Shown piece by piece: positions 31,006-42,862 of a stretch of DNA of 64,000 nucleotides. Position numbers and translations under genes: made by a program. The DNA comes from Agapanthus africanus (Eukaryota > Streptophyta > Magnoliopsida > Asparagales > Amaryllidaceae). Location of the stretch: assembly GCA_030015575.1 (NCBI GenBank), contig JASDDO010000018.1:226161138-226225137 (forward strand). The letters run 5' to 3'. A model generated the notes under the pieces. It was given only the letters and a program-made list of their open reading frames with translations, was not told the DNA's origin and made no database searches. The stretch's first letter is position 1, and every line of letters begins with the position of its first letter.

Positions 31006-33216
31006 TGTTAGTTATATGTATGCCCTAGAGGCCATTACTGTACATAGGATGTATATTGTAGTGGATGCTGGGACGTATATAGGGAGGACTTTCTTGCTCG
31101 ACATGATAGTATGCTATCTGGTTGAACTTTACCTTAACGTGTATACTGATTGTCTCTCTGTTACATGTTGGTAAAGCCCTTAGGATCTGTACTTGACTAC
31201 CTGGACTATGATGCGGATCATACTAGTGGGGACATGGTAGTCCATAAGTACATCCTTCAAAGTCCCTAGTCGTGGGTGTATCGAGACGGGGCATCGATAT
31301 ACCAGAGTAGACTAGCGTATACCTTCTCGACCCATACAGATGGGCGATGGATGATCCCATATCCATTGGTGTTTAACATCGGAGATGATATACGGGTGCT
31401 CAGTAGAGACTGGATACACTGGACGGACTCGCCGAGAACTCCCAGATGGTATTATACCTCACGTCAGATGGCAGTTCTCTGGTGACACTGGTACAGAGTA
31501 GTCTGTTGACCCGAGATCGTCATAGAGTCTTGTGTGGTTCCCACTGTGCTTTGTTTTCCATCTTACCACGTCCAAGAGGGCGTGCAAAACGGTGGTTTTT
31601 GGGTACAGTCCCGAGTCACATGGAGGCAATGAGCGATAGGAGGGGATTCGTCTCTCCCGGTATAGGGGGTTGATGTTGCGCTGTGTTCGATTGGCTATAA
31701 CAGGAAATCCCTGGCCAGGGTTGCTGAGATTTACTGGTAAGTGTTACCAGTAGTTTCTCGAACAGTTATAGACCTCATATCGACACGACTTATCGAGCTA
31801 TTGGGGTCTGACGTTTACCACCCCTAGGCGAGATATGCGACATATCAGACGATCAGACCGGACTGTACGGTAGTGTTACTGGTTGGATTCACTGGAGTGT
31901 GAGCGGGCTTGCTCGTCGATCTTCAGATCGCTCAATACCCGGGTGGCCGTTACGTTTAGCAGACCGCTTGCGGCTTGTGGATGTTTGATATGATCATCAT
32001 CCGCTGCCGGCGTATTGACGAGTCTTTAGAGTCCTACACAGAGGTTTCCTGGCTCAAGCGAAACAAAATAGGAGCGCATATGAGATATGTGCGGGACCGA
32101 GAATAATACGTGTATGTGATACCGTATTCCATTCTCGCGATGAATGTATCGAATGGTTGTATGCGATATAACCTAGTTATCGATTCAAGCGTTGATTCGA
32201 TAAGATGATACATTGTATACTAGTCGGTTGTGTGCGACATGACCGGATCATTGAATCAAGTGTTGATTTAATTATTTAATGCATATTTATATATTTGATA
32301 TATTACTTTGCATCAACTAGTATCGGTTTACTTAAGATGGATTTTCTCACTCGGATGTGCACATTGTATATTCGATATAGTTTTGTGCACTTGATTGTAT
32401 CATGTTTGATGATACATGTTTGCTTGTGTTTGTGTAAAGATTGAACCATGGTTATTTAAATGATTAGGGTTTACATTTTCATATCTATTTATTTATTTAT
32501 TTATTATGGAAATGATAATGAGAAGAATGGTTGCTAGTTTTGTTTTATTCTTTGAACCTTCATGAAGCATTGACTTTAGTCAACCATTCTTATCTCATCC
32601 TTAACCCTAACCATTCAAACTAACCTTGGTTTAATCTCTACACCTAACCATGGTTTGCTTATGATAAGAATGGATTTTCTTTTCTTTTTTAATTATTCTT
32701 ATCATAACAATTTCCTTCTTCTTCTTCATTTCTTCAAGTGAAGAAAGCTTGCCTCCATCAATGGCAAGTGATGAAACAGAGTGAGAAATCCAAATCTAAA
32801 GTCTACCCACTTCCTATTTCTTCATCCTCTACCTCTTGCCAAGTAGTAGAGTGTGTTTTCTTCACAAGTTTCATGACTTGGTGAAGTGAGAGCTTGATCT
32901 TGCGATGCTTCGACGTAGATCATCTTCGGCATGGACATCGACGACCTAGCTTGCCCATTCTCCGACGAAGCCGACGCGAGAGCCCGGATTCTTTTTGGAC
33001 AGCGGAGAGGACTTCGTTGCGGAGCTATGGAGGTGGAGCACCGGATCTACAAAGGTTGTATTTCCGTTAAACTTTTAGTTAAGTGTTAACTAGTTAGTTT
33101 TTCGCCTAGACATCTAGCCGACGATCCGTAGTTTAGGGTTTGTAGGCACCGTAAAATTTGAAATTGGCATGTTCGATGCCTTGTGAGACCTCATTAGGGT
33201 GCCTAGGAACCCTACA
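31006..33216 (+). repeat. Element D 3' LTR
   Basis: 2211 bp, matching 22840-25050 with only scattered substitutions, for example at 31414 and 31552. It is followed by target repeat AGGTT (33217-33221) and the rest of the LTR of C. Confidence 0.94.
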
Positions 33217-33221
33217 AGGTT

Positions 33222-33778
33222 TGAGAGATGAAAATCTCTCAACCCCTTTCTTGCCCGTTATACATTTTAAATAGGACTCTATGCATACATACACACACCG
33301 CTCACTATGGCACCCTATCCTATGAGGTAGCGGTGATACCATACATAAAGACCGATTGTGTATGTTTTCTATGGAGGTTAGGGTAAGAGTTAAGAAAGGA
33401 CGGACAAGGACTTAGAGGAAAAAACCTAGTTTCTTCCCGATCGTGTTAATCCCCTTTGTTAATTATTAGCTTAACACCTAAATTGTTCTTAATTAGGGCA
33501 TAGAAAGCGGTAAGACATATTGATTTTCCAAATTTAACCTAAACCTAACCCTAGCAAGGTTTTAATCCTAATCTAAATCAACTTTAGTTTTTATTGATAA
33601 TCAAACCCACCACAAGTGGAATTAACTCGTTAGAATAACTAGAAAATACACAAAATCCCTATGGACCGACCCGTACTGAACCGGCTAGCTACAAAGCGAC
33701 ACCGTTCTTGATTGCGGTTAACTATTCTTTGATTTATCTTCTAAAAGCGCACGCAGACATTAAATCCACTACCAATCA
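33222..33778 (+). repeat. Element C 3' LTR, segment 2
   Basis: It resumes at TGAGAGATGAAAATCTCTC, matching 15227 onward in the 5' LTR, and ends ACCAATCA before target repeat ATTAT (33779-33783). Confidence 0.92.
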
Positions 33779-33783
33779 ATTAT

Positions 33784-36478
33784 CAAGTTATGATTATGTG
33801 TTTATAGTAGTTTGGTGCTATTAGAAGGGAACTAGCATAGCTTCTTAGTCATGAACCCTAGAATAGGTTCACACCCATACGCACACACGCATTCGCATAC
33901 ATCTATTTTACTTGTGCGTATATGGGGATGGGTATATACACACACACACACACACACATGGGTATGGGACTATGCGTGTGTGTGTGTATACATGGATTTT
34001 GAGGATAAGTACTTGGGTTTGGAGATGAGTCGATGAGATTGGGCTTGGGGCCATGAGATCGGTGATATGATATGGTTCGTATTTGAGATACGACATGATA
34101 TTTTAGCGGGTTCTTTAGGCATGGTGTTTTCTTACACACGCATGCATTACATAGATAGTATCAGTATTGTACTAGACTTAGATCAGTACCCCCAAATCAT
34201 GATATATGATGGAAAGGATACCAGACGAATAATGTGATATTTGACCCGTACCCAGATTTGGGAGGCCGTACAACAGATTTACCGTACGAGCTATATATTG
34301 ATGATAGATCTGCACTCTTGACTCGAGGATGTCATATTATATAGGGTATCGTATGGGATACTATTGAGGCGGGATCACCGATTATTATACACATATATAT
34401 CGACTCAGATTTAGTTAGTTTTCATACCCCTTCCGATTGGTTGTTAGTTAGACCTGTAGTTACCTAGTAGATGTTAGACTGGACCCGAGTCATACCTATT
34501 TCCAAAACTAACGAATCGTGAGGATTTTAAAGACATGTCAAGGGATACTACGGATATTTCAAAAGACGTACCTTTTCTTAAAAACACCGTAGCCCTTATT
34601 TTTAAAACGCCACGATTCGTACTATTTCAAACGGTAAAACAGTATAACACCGGTGTAGCGATGTAGATTTCTTATTGTTACGTTATCATTCATGTTCCGC
34701 ATATTATTGTTGCAATTACTATTCATTGCCATTTATCATGTTGTTATCGTCTCATTGCATGTTTATTGTGTACTTAGTAATTATGAACCATGCTGTCAGG
34801 ACACCAGCACTATTACCGATGATGCGTATGTTCCACACACACTTACTTGCCAGCTCCCACACATTATCATTGATAATTTCCATGTCACGTACACTTTCGA
34901 AAATACTATTTCATTGACATAGCTTGCAAACTGATAGTTGCTACATGTTTTAGCTTCCATATGCCTGTTAATTTATTGCATGATATCAGATGCATCCATA
35001 TATTCATTGGCTACGCAGTATTATGGAGATTTATGCCAGTTTTCATTGTTTATTAATTTCATGATATTGGTGATTTCGGATCCTTCTTGAGATTTCTGGA
35101 TTTGGGGGAAAATTGCAAGGATTTATAAACTTATTATCCTTTTAAAAATGCAAGTTGCGGTTTTCCCGTGATGTATGAGTCATCCACCATGAGTTTTCAG
35201 GATTGCTGTTGGATTTCGAGACCCGATTCGAGGAGTTGGATGAATCGTCTCGGGTACATGGTGGGCCCGGTATGTACCCCGGGGCAAGAAGCTCGAGTTG
35301 TATTCAATGAGCCTGGCAGGGGAGCACTACCTACCGGTGATATTATTTGGACTCATTGGTTATCCGGAGGATACCGGCCGGAGTCATGAGATGGTTATAG
35401 GCTGATCCGTTCTGCCGGACCCCGCGGGCCAATCCCGCAGATGATACGGATGCCTGAGATATTGATATTTGAGATTTGAGATTTGAGATATTAAGATTTG
35501 ATATAGAGATACTGAGACTTATGTTTTGTGTCGATGCTTGAGACTGATTTCTCTGTTGCATTCATTGATGATACTTGATTGATATACATATAGAAATCTC
35601 TTTGATTAAAGAAAACAGTTGTCTCACTCATGATATATTCTGTTTCCATTCGTAATGCATTCATACATCATATATATCTGATATGTTGTTATCTGAGGCA
35701 CTGACAAGAGCACGTAGTATTGCACTTATTTGTAGATGGATCAGGATATTATTTGAGGATATTTCCTGATATGACCTAGGATAGCGTTATGCATGCGATT
35801 TCTTCTCGTAGATGCTTTCTACTCACGAGTTGGCAACTCACCCACGTTGTGCCACAGTCTTTGCAGGTTTTGCCGTACAGGTTTCGTTGCGGCTTTGCTG
35901 GAACACTGTTCCTTCCGGGTGATTGCTTTGGTAGGTGGGTTCTTTGCATCAAGACCACCATTGTTTATTTATTATTTCAGTTGTATCTAGAAACTCCATC
36001 AACCAGATTGTATATTTGATAGAGATAAAGACCAGACTTTTTATTCTTTCAACCTTAGAGTCACGCGATGTATTATTATGTTTTTCATGTTGTTTTGAGT
36101 TTCTTTGAGTTTTGATCCTCGCCCTTCGGCGTTGTATATTATATTGCTTGCGTGGTTGTGACCATCGTTTGACGAAGAGCTAGCTTCCGCTTGGGGATGT
36201 CTTTTTATGTTTTTCGTATACTATTCATGTTGTATCCCGTTTGGGGGCAAGTATTTACAAAGGAGACTCTGCCGAAATTTTCAAAAAATACTTGATGTTT
36301 TTAAAATGCATAATTCGGCTTATGCTATTAAAACTACTTGCTTTAAATTGATTTTTCCTTCACTCTACTGCTTCTTTTGGTTTTGATTTCTGGGTTTTGG
36401 CTTACTTAGATTACGTACGCCTCGAGACGTTTCGTAATTTAAGTGCCAGTCACGCTCGGTACTTTTCGGGTCATGACA
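33784..36478 (+). repeat. Element A 5' LTR, segment 3
   Basis: It matches 51628-54354 of the 3' LTR. It contains the CA/GT microsatellite hairpin (33933-33993), the block GAGTTGGATGAATCGTCTCG shared with B (35238 onward), and the acceptor-like TTTGCAG at 35860-35866 with CTACTCAC upstream. It ends GTCATGACA. ORFs here (e.g. 34675-34922, 35168-35389) lie within LTR blocks and resemble no protein. Confidence 0.9.
33933..33993. repeat. (CA)n...(GT)n inverted microsatellite in the A 5' LTR
   Basis: A CA run and a GT run face each other across CATGGGTATGGGACTATG, so the strand can fold back. In the 3' LTR (about 51785-51880) both arms are largely TA repeats instead. Confidence 0.75.
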
Positions 36479-36482
36479 AAAT

Positions 36483-36494
36483 TGGTATCAGAGC
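36483..36494 (+). promoter_or_regulatory. Primer binding site, initiator-Met tRNA (element A)
   Basis: TGGTATCAGAGC, four bases after the LTR, with the same spacing as in B. Confidence 0.92.
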
Positions 36495-38100
36495 GTTAGG
36501 TTTTACCTTCGGAGCATAGGATGACCCTTGGTTGATGGAGTAGGTAGCTTGAGTAGAGTGATGTACCGTACGTATGTTCCGCGGCATATTTATGATACGA
36601 TACTCCGCTTAAGAAGCCTTAGGATGTACATTTTCTTGCACAGTATTATATTCATTCTCATGATCTAGCCTCATCAGTACCAGTTATGGTTTTGTTACCA
36701 CGGTTACACGGGTAGAGAGCTACGACTAGAGTTGCGGTCAGCACGAGCTCGTCATGGACGAGGACTGACCAGGGCGTAATTCCGGCGACACACGATTGCA
36801 GAGATGTATCATTTATTTGTGTTTCGCACCATGAACGTTTGATGGATCCCTTTTACGAGAATTTTTCGGACGTGCAGATCAGCACCAGAGGATTGGGCTA
36901 CCGCTAGAGGCCAACCAGAATGCGATGACCGTTAATGCACCGTATTTTGATGATTTAGGCACAGTTCAGCGTGCGGACGAATGAGCCAATGATTTTGGCG
37001 AATGAAAAGATATCGCCCCAGATATTTGAAGCTAACGCCGCACGAGTTATACTTCGAGATATGATAGAAGATCGCTAGTCACCAGAGATGAAAGACTAGG
37101 ACATGCGATTCATTGCCTACCCTGATGCGAGTTCATCAGATAGATTGATTCCAGCTAGAGACAACTTCACGTTGATATGTTGAGAGTCGATAGAGACGAT
37201 CGAATGTCAGAAAACCATTTTCCAAGTCTAAAGTATCCGGAAAACAATGCAAGCAATTCAACGGACCCTATAGAAGAATGAAACCCTAACTCGACTTAAT
37301 GACCATGGAACGCTAGTGAACCTTAGGGTTTTGAGACAGTTCAGCGGTGCCATTAGTGAGGCTTGGGTCTGCCCTTCTACGGTTGGTCCATAGGTGCTGT
37401 GGAATATATTCGATACTATTAAACTGTACCCAAGATGTTGAGCTCTTGGGGGATTATGAGGTTTTGACAATCGATCGGATGGTTCGACTTCATTCGGATA
37501 TCATGTGATGGGATACATTGCTTGGGAGACTCCAGATACGTGTATAGCCGTTGGAGTGCAGTCCATGCAGCCACGTAGAGACGAGTACGAATCCGTCGAC
37601 ATTAAAGAAAAGTGGAGTGAGAGATTCGTACGAGATCTTGATGAGATGACGTTCCACTCCGCCGACATCAGAGATGTGATACGCAAGCAGAAGCATTGAC
37701 TATGGATAAATCTTCTAGGAGGAGTCGTGATGAGTATGCAGCCATTCCGGAACAAGAAATAGATTTGGTAAGGATGATAACATCCGGGTAGTTCGGCAGA
37801 AACGAGACTTGGGAGAGACTTCGACATGATCTTTCTGGAAATGCTGAACGAGAAGACCTGGACCCAGGAGCGGTCATATGACGCACACCCAGTAGGCCAG
37901 AGTTCGGCATCGTCGACGAGACATGTTATGAGTGACCATGATAGTTGGCCAGAGATCTTTAGAGGATGTGCTAGAGTGGGGCGATTTCCGTCATCTTTGA
38001 TTTTGTTATTTTGAGCGATTTATTTGCATGATTGAGATTTTTGCACCACAGTTGCACTTGACTTCGATTTGATATCATTCGAGATATTGATTTTGATTTC
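36495..38100 (+). other. Degenerate interior of element A
   Basis: No coding capacity. The first ~110 bp (AGGATGACCCTTGGT, CCGCGGCATA, ATACTCCGC) parallels 4625-4745 of B. A degraded gag start can be sensed near 36700-36790 (GAGCTCGTCATGGACGAGGA against the Gag start of B). From 37230 to about 37400 it parallels the leader of copia elements D and E (GGACCCTATAGAAG, TCTGCCCTTCTACGGTTGG). 37505-37699 holds a 64-codon frame with no family assigned. Confidence 0.6.
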
Positions 38101-38101
38101 A

Positions 38102-38534
38102 TGCCTAGGGCAAGTATATGATTTGACTTATGCTTTCGGCATAGTTTTCATGCACTTTTAGTATTTGATTTGCTTTTGTGCATGCCGATGCTCAGGATGG
38201 TGAGATTTTATACCACGGTATACCTGATTGGGATTTTGATTGAAATGTGTTGTATACCGTCGATTTCGATTGTGATATTCGATATTCATTTTCGTGCACA
38301 TTGTGCACTTGATTGGATTTTGCGCATACTTAAGGCGCGTGATGCGATTTTGGTGCATACCAGATGCACTAAATCGAGATTATTCGTGCATGTCAGATGC
38401 ACCTGATTTTGCTGTCAGGCACACACGTTGCCTCTGACAGGCGTTTCGTGCACACCCGTTGCACTTAGATATTGTTTCTGCGCACATGTATGGCACATTC
38501 GTGGATTTTGATTTCCGTGCACACCAGACGCACG
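38102..38534 (+). repeat. Degenerate tandem array of short hairpins in element A
   Basis: About ten small inverted repeats with T-rich spacers, spaced ~28-35 bp over the right two-thirds. Stems: TGCC/GGCA 38102, TATGC/GCATA 38129, GCAT/ATGC 38180, TATACC/GGTATA 38209, GTGCACA/TGTGCAC 38294, GCGC/GCGC 38322, GTGCAT/ATGCAC 38353 and 38386, CTGTCAG/CTGACAG 38412, GTGCA/TGCAC 38448, CGTGC/GCACG 38516. Sequence changes between units, but pairing is mostly kept. It lies in the 3' untranslated part of A; function unknown. Confidence 0.6.
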
Positions 38535-38797
38535 TAGCATTCATATGCACATTTTGGGATTGATTTCTTTTGGAGTAGTACATTTTTGATACTTACTTTT
38601 GGTATAGTAGCTGAGCAGGACTAGTCCTAGGACAGTGCCTGACTATATTTTGCATGCATTGATAGTTATCGAAGGGATTTTCAAAGAGGAGCTATAGTCT
38701 CAGTATTTACCTAAGTGTCCATGATGACAAGAAAATTTTTACAAGGGAAACACTTCTAAATTAATTTCAAATTGGCGGGACATGCATATTAAACAAA

Positions 38798-38800
<3 letters not shown>

Positions 38801-38827
<27 letters not shown>
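38801..38827. repeat. (TA)n microsatellite in element A interior
   Basis: An uninterrupted run of TA dinucleotides between the hairpin array and the polypurine tract. It is a simple repeat; no function is inferred. Confidence 0.85.
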
Positions 38828-38832
<5 letters not shown>

Positions 38833-39216
38833 CTTATTTTCTTACAATAGACGTCCGCTACTGTGCAGTGTTGTGAACATCGCACGGCGATTTGAAAAAG
38901 GTTTGGCATGCATTGCTTCTAGATGTTTTAATGATGGTTACCTGTATAGTTCTGACGTTTACAGGTATATTTTTGATGTATATCATATTGATTTTCGTTT
39001 TGGATCTTGACATTGGTGTCTTCACCATAACTCCGATGATTGCAGGATGTTTGACGGAGTTTTGATTTTGGTTTATATATCTGTTTTTCATGCGCATGCA
39101 TTGCGTTCGATATGTTTTATGTGTTTACGATTTTGGAGCCCCGACAACTTGATGGTTTTGCTGAATGTTTTAGTATTTGGGGGAGTTTTAATTTAAATTC
39201 GGAGACCGAATTTCTT

Positions 39217-39230
39217 GAAGGGGGGAAGAT
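39217..39230 (+). promoter_or_regulatory. Polypurine tract of element A
   Basis: GAAGGGGGGAAGAT directly precedes the 3' LTR start TGTAAC. The preceding words (TTCGGAGACCGAATTTCTT) also match B upstream of its tract. Confidence 0.87.
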
Positions 39231-40647
39231 TGTAACATTTTGAAAACCGTTCAGGTGAAATTTCGGTTAATCGGTAAAATAACGGGTGTTTTCCGTAAAA
39301 ATCAAGATATAAATATCTTTTAATATAAAATTAAATATAAATATTCTAGCTATGTAATTGCTAGTATTTGGTGTTTATTGAGCCACTTGAAAATTTCTAA
39401 TTTATTGAAATTTTTTCCGAAATTAATTATTTTAATATTATTTTAAGCCGTCACTAATACATTGAATTAGGGATAATTACAAATTGGAATGGGTTGATAC
39501 AAATTTTGTGCATCATGACACACTAAACTAACATGTAAAATATTGTTTTTGAAATGAAATGAAACTGTCAAATGGTTTTAGAAAATATCAAAGAAAAAGG
39601 CTTAAATTGTGAAAATAAATTAAATGGAAATTGGGGTATAACATTTATCATTTTTCCACACCATACAAACCCACACCCATCCCCAAGTTGTGTGGTCGAG
39701 CCCCCCCTTGGCAGCCCCAAAATACTTGTTCACCTCATCTCACAAAAGAAAAGAAAAGGAAATAAAAAAATGATATGAATAAAGAATGATGCATAGTGTA
39801 TTGTTGTGAGGTATGGGTATTGTTTTCTTGGCTTGACTTTTTGCCCCCACCTCTCACTCCCACTCCCTCACAATTCTGGCTGAGCCTCTTCAAGTGCAGC
39901 CCCAATTTCCCCCCTCTAATTTCCTCATCAAAAACCCTCACAAAATACATCAAAAATCCACCAAAAATCCCACAAAATCAAAATCAAAGCCCTACCCATT
40001 TTTCCTTAGCCCATATAGCATGGATCTTGGTGCAAAGATTTCAATTTGGAGGTCATGTTCCATATTTGATCTCATGGTTTGTGAAGGTATAACTCTAACC
40101 CTTTTGCTTAATTTGATGTTAAATACTTTAATCAAACATAATTAGTTAATAATATGGGTTTAATTGAATGTTTGGAAAATCTAGTGAGGGTTTGTGATTT
40201 CAATTAGGGTTTTTATTATATCATTAAGGATACAATGTATAGTTTAACATCTTAAAGCATGTAAAACCTAGTTTGGTTGATTAAATTGCACTTGTTATAT
40301 GTAATTTGTCCAAATCATATATATTTGTAAACTAGGTTTTTATGAAATACATATATAGGTGAGATTAAAATATGGTTAGGGTTTTTATCACATTATTAAC
40401 ATTATAAGTTATAGTTTGATATTTTAGATCATGCAAATCCAAGCTAAATTGTTGTTTGTGTATTTTTGCTATAAAATGGTTGAAATTGGATAAAAATTGC
40501 TAACTAGGTTTTTAAAATGTATATATTTTGGTGAGATAAATTAGTAGTGAATATTTGTGTGACCTAATTATGATATTAAGTGAGCATTTTGGCCATTAGA
40601 ATCGTTAAAATATTTAGATTGGTTAAAACATCTAGTTTTGAACCGAA
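39231..40647 (+). repeat. Element A 3' LTR, segment 1
   Basis: It matches 329-1130 and then 13064 onward, without the B insertion, which confirms that B entered an existing LTR. It is interrupted at target CCGAA (40643-40647) by E. Confidence 0.9.
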
Positions 40648-42847
40648 TGTAGGGTTCCTAGGCACGCTAATGAGGTCTCACAAGGAATCAACCATGCCAA
40701 TTTTAAATTTTAGGGGTGCCGAGAAACCCTAGACTACGGATCGTTAACTAGATGTCTAGGCGAAACTATTACTAGTAAACTACTTTACTAAGAGAACGGA
40801 AATACAACCTTTGTAGATCCGGTCCTCCACCTCCATAGCTCCGCAATGAAGTCTCCTCGCTGTCCAAATGGAAACCCGGGCTCTAGTGTCGGCTTCATCG
40901 GAGAAATGGGCGGGCAAGGTCGTCGGCTTCGTGCCGAAGATGATCTACGTCGAGGCATCACAAGATCAAGCTCCCACTTCACCAAGTCATGAAACTTGTG
41001 AAGAAAACACACTCTACTACTTGGCAAGAGGTAGAGGATGAAGAAATAGGAAGTGGGTTCACTTTAGAATTGGATTTCTCAGTCATTTTCAAGAGTTGGC
41101 ATTGATGGAGGAAGGTTTCTTCTTCAAGAAGAAGAAGAAGAAGATGAAGATATTATGATAAGTGTTTTCTAAAAAGAATATAATATGAATACTTATCATA
41201 ATCCAACTCTAGTTAGGTGTAGAGAATTAACTAAGGTTAGGTTGTATGGTTAGGGTTAGAGAAAGAAACAAAATGGTCAACCATTTCAAAGCTTCATGAA
41301 GCTTCAAGGATAATCCAAAATTGGCCACCATTTTATTTCTTTCACAAATCAATGAATAAATAAAAGAATAAGTAAATGAAGCATAAGAAACCCTAAACAT
41401 TCACCAACCATGGTTTAAACCATACACCAAACTATCATGTATCATCAAACATGATACATACAAGTGCACAAAACTATATCATATATACAATGTGCAAATG
41501 AAGTGAGAAAACCCATTTAAAGTGAACCAATACTAGTTAATGCAAAGTAATATATCAAATATATAATTATGCATTAAATCATTAAATCAACACTTGATTT
41601 AACGACCCGGTCATATCGCATATAACCGACTAATATTCAATGTATCGGCTTATCGAATCAATGCTTGAATCGATAACTAGGTTATATCGCATACAACCAA
41701 TCGATACATTTATCGCGAGAATGGAATACGGTATCACATACACGCATTATTCTCGGTCCCGCACATATCTCATATGCGCTCCTATTTCGTTTCGCTTGAG
41801 CCAGGAAACCTCTGTGTAGGACTCTAAAGACTCGTCAATACGCCGGCAGCAGGTGATGATCACATCAATCACCCACAAGCCGCAAGCGGTCTGCTAAACG
41901 TAACGGCCACCCGGGTATTGAGCGATCAGAATATCGACGAGCAAGCCCGCTCATACTCCTATGAATCCAACTAGTAACACTTACCGTACAGTCCGGTCTG
42001 ATCGTCCGATATGTCGCATATCTCACTTAGGGGTGGTAAACGTCAGACCCCATTAGCTCGATAAGTCGTGTCGATATGAGGTCTATAACAGTTCGAGAAA
42101 CTACTGGTAACACTTACCAGTAAATCTCAGCAACCCTGGCCAGGGATTTCCGGTTATAGCCAATCGAACACAGCGCAACATCAACTCCCTATACCGGGAG
42201 AGACGAATCCCCTCCTATCGCTCATTGCCTCCATGTGACTCGGGACTGTACCCAAAAACCACCGTTTTGCACGCCCTCTTGGACGTGGTAAGATGGAAAT
42301 CAAAGCACAGTGGGAACCACACAAGACTTTATGACGATCTCGGGTCAACAGACTACTCTGTACCAGTGTCACCAGAGAACTGCCATCTGACGTAAGGTGT
42401 AATACCATCTGGGAGTTCTCGGCGAGTCCGTCCAGTGTACCCAGTCTCTACTGAGCACCCGTATATCATCTCTGATGTCAAACACCAATGGATATGGGAT
42501 CATTCATCGCCCATCTGTATGGGTCGAGAAGGTATACGCTAGTCTACTCTGGTATATCGATGCCCCGTCTGGATACACCCACGACTAGGGAATTTGAAGG
42601 ATGTACTTATGGACTACCATGTCCCCACTAGTATGATCCGCATCATAGTCCAGGTAGTCAAGTACACATCCTAAGGGCTTTACCAACATGTAACAGAGAG
42701 ACAATCAGTGTACACGTTAAGGTAAAGAGTAACCAGATAGCATACTATCATGTCGAGAAAGAAAGTCCTCCCTATATATGTCCCAGCATCCATACAATAT
42801 ACATCCTATGTATTGCAATGGCCTCTAGGGCATACATATAACTAACA
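40648..42847 (-). repeat. Element E 3' LTR
   Basis: 2200 bp, nearly identical to 48795-50995. It starts TGTAGGG and ends CTAACA on the plus strand, the reverse complement of the D termini. The polypurine tract (reverse complement of GTGCAAGTGGGAGAT) abuts at 42848-42862. Confidence 0.93.
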
Positions 42848-42862
42848 ATCTCCCACTTGCAC

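Larger units (their letters stand above)
22840..33216 (+). mobile_element. Element D: non-autonomous copia element (Angela/BARE-like LTR)
   Basis: 10,377 bp between AGGTT duplications (22835-22839, 33217-33221). Both LTRs are exactly 2211 bp and differ at about fifteen positions by eye. The LTR starts TGTTAGTTATATGTATGCCC; the words ATGCCCTAGAGGC also open Angela/BARE LTRs, so that lineage is suggested. The interior has an Met-tRNA primer site, a ~3.2-kb non-coding leader with repeats, and then badly broken pol in copia order (integrase, RT, RNase H). No Gag or protease was found. Near-identical LTRs around ruined genes imply recent mobilisation in trans. Confidence 0.92.
14317..33778 (+). 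mobile_element. Element C: Athila-like gypsy element reduced to Gag and protease, carrying nested D
   Basis: It starts TGTTCATC and ends ACCAATCA between ATTAT repeats (14312-14316, 33779-33783). Without D the element is about 9.1 kb. The order is 5' LTR 14317-15770, Asp-tRNA primer site, ~1.3-kb leader, gag-protease ORFs with lesions, a 1.5-kb 3' region and 3' LTR (21927-22839 plus 33222-33778). RT, RNase H and integrase are absent: the protein breaks off at the beginning of RT. This resembles the gag-only non-autonomous plant elements described as TR-GAG. Confidence 0.9.

Noticed and set aside
37505-37699. 64-codon ORF in the A interior with an opposing 108-codon ORF
   Set aside because: No family match, surrounded by decayed sequence and too short to support a gene call.
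38102-38534. CRISPR-like array because of regular short repeats
   Set aside because: Repeats are not identical, spacers are T-rich and related to each other, no cas genes are present, and the setting is a plant retrotransposon.
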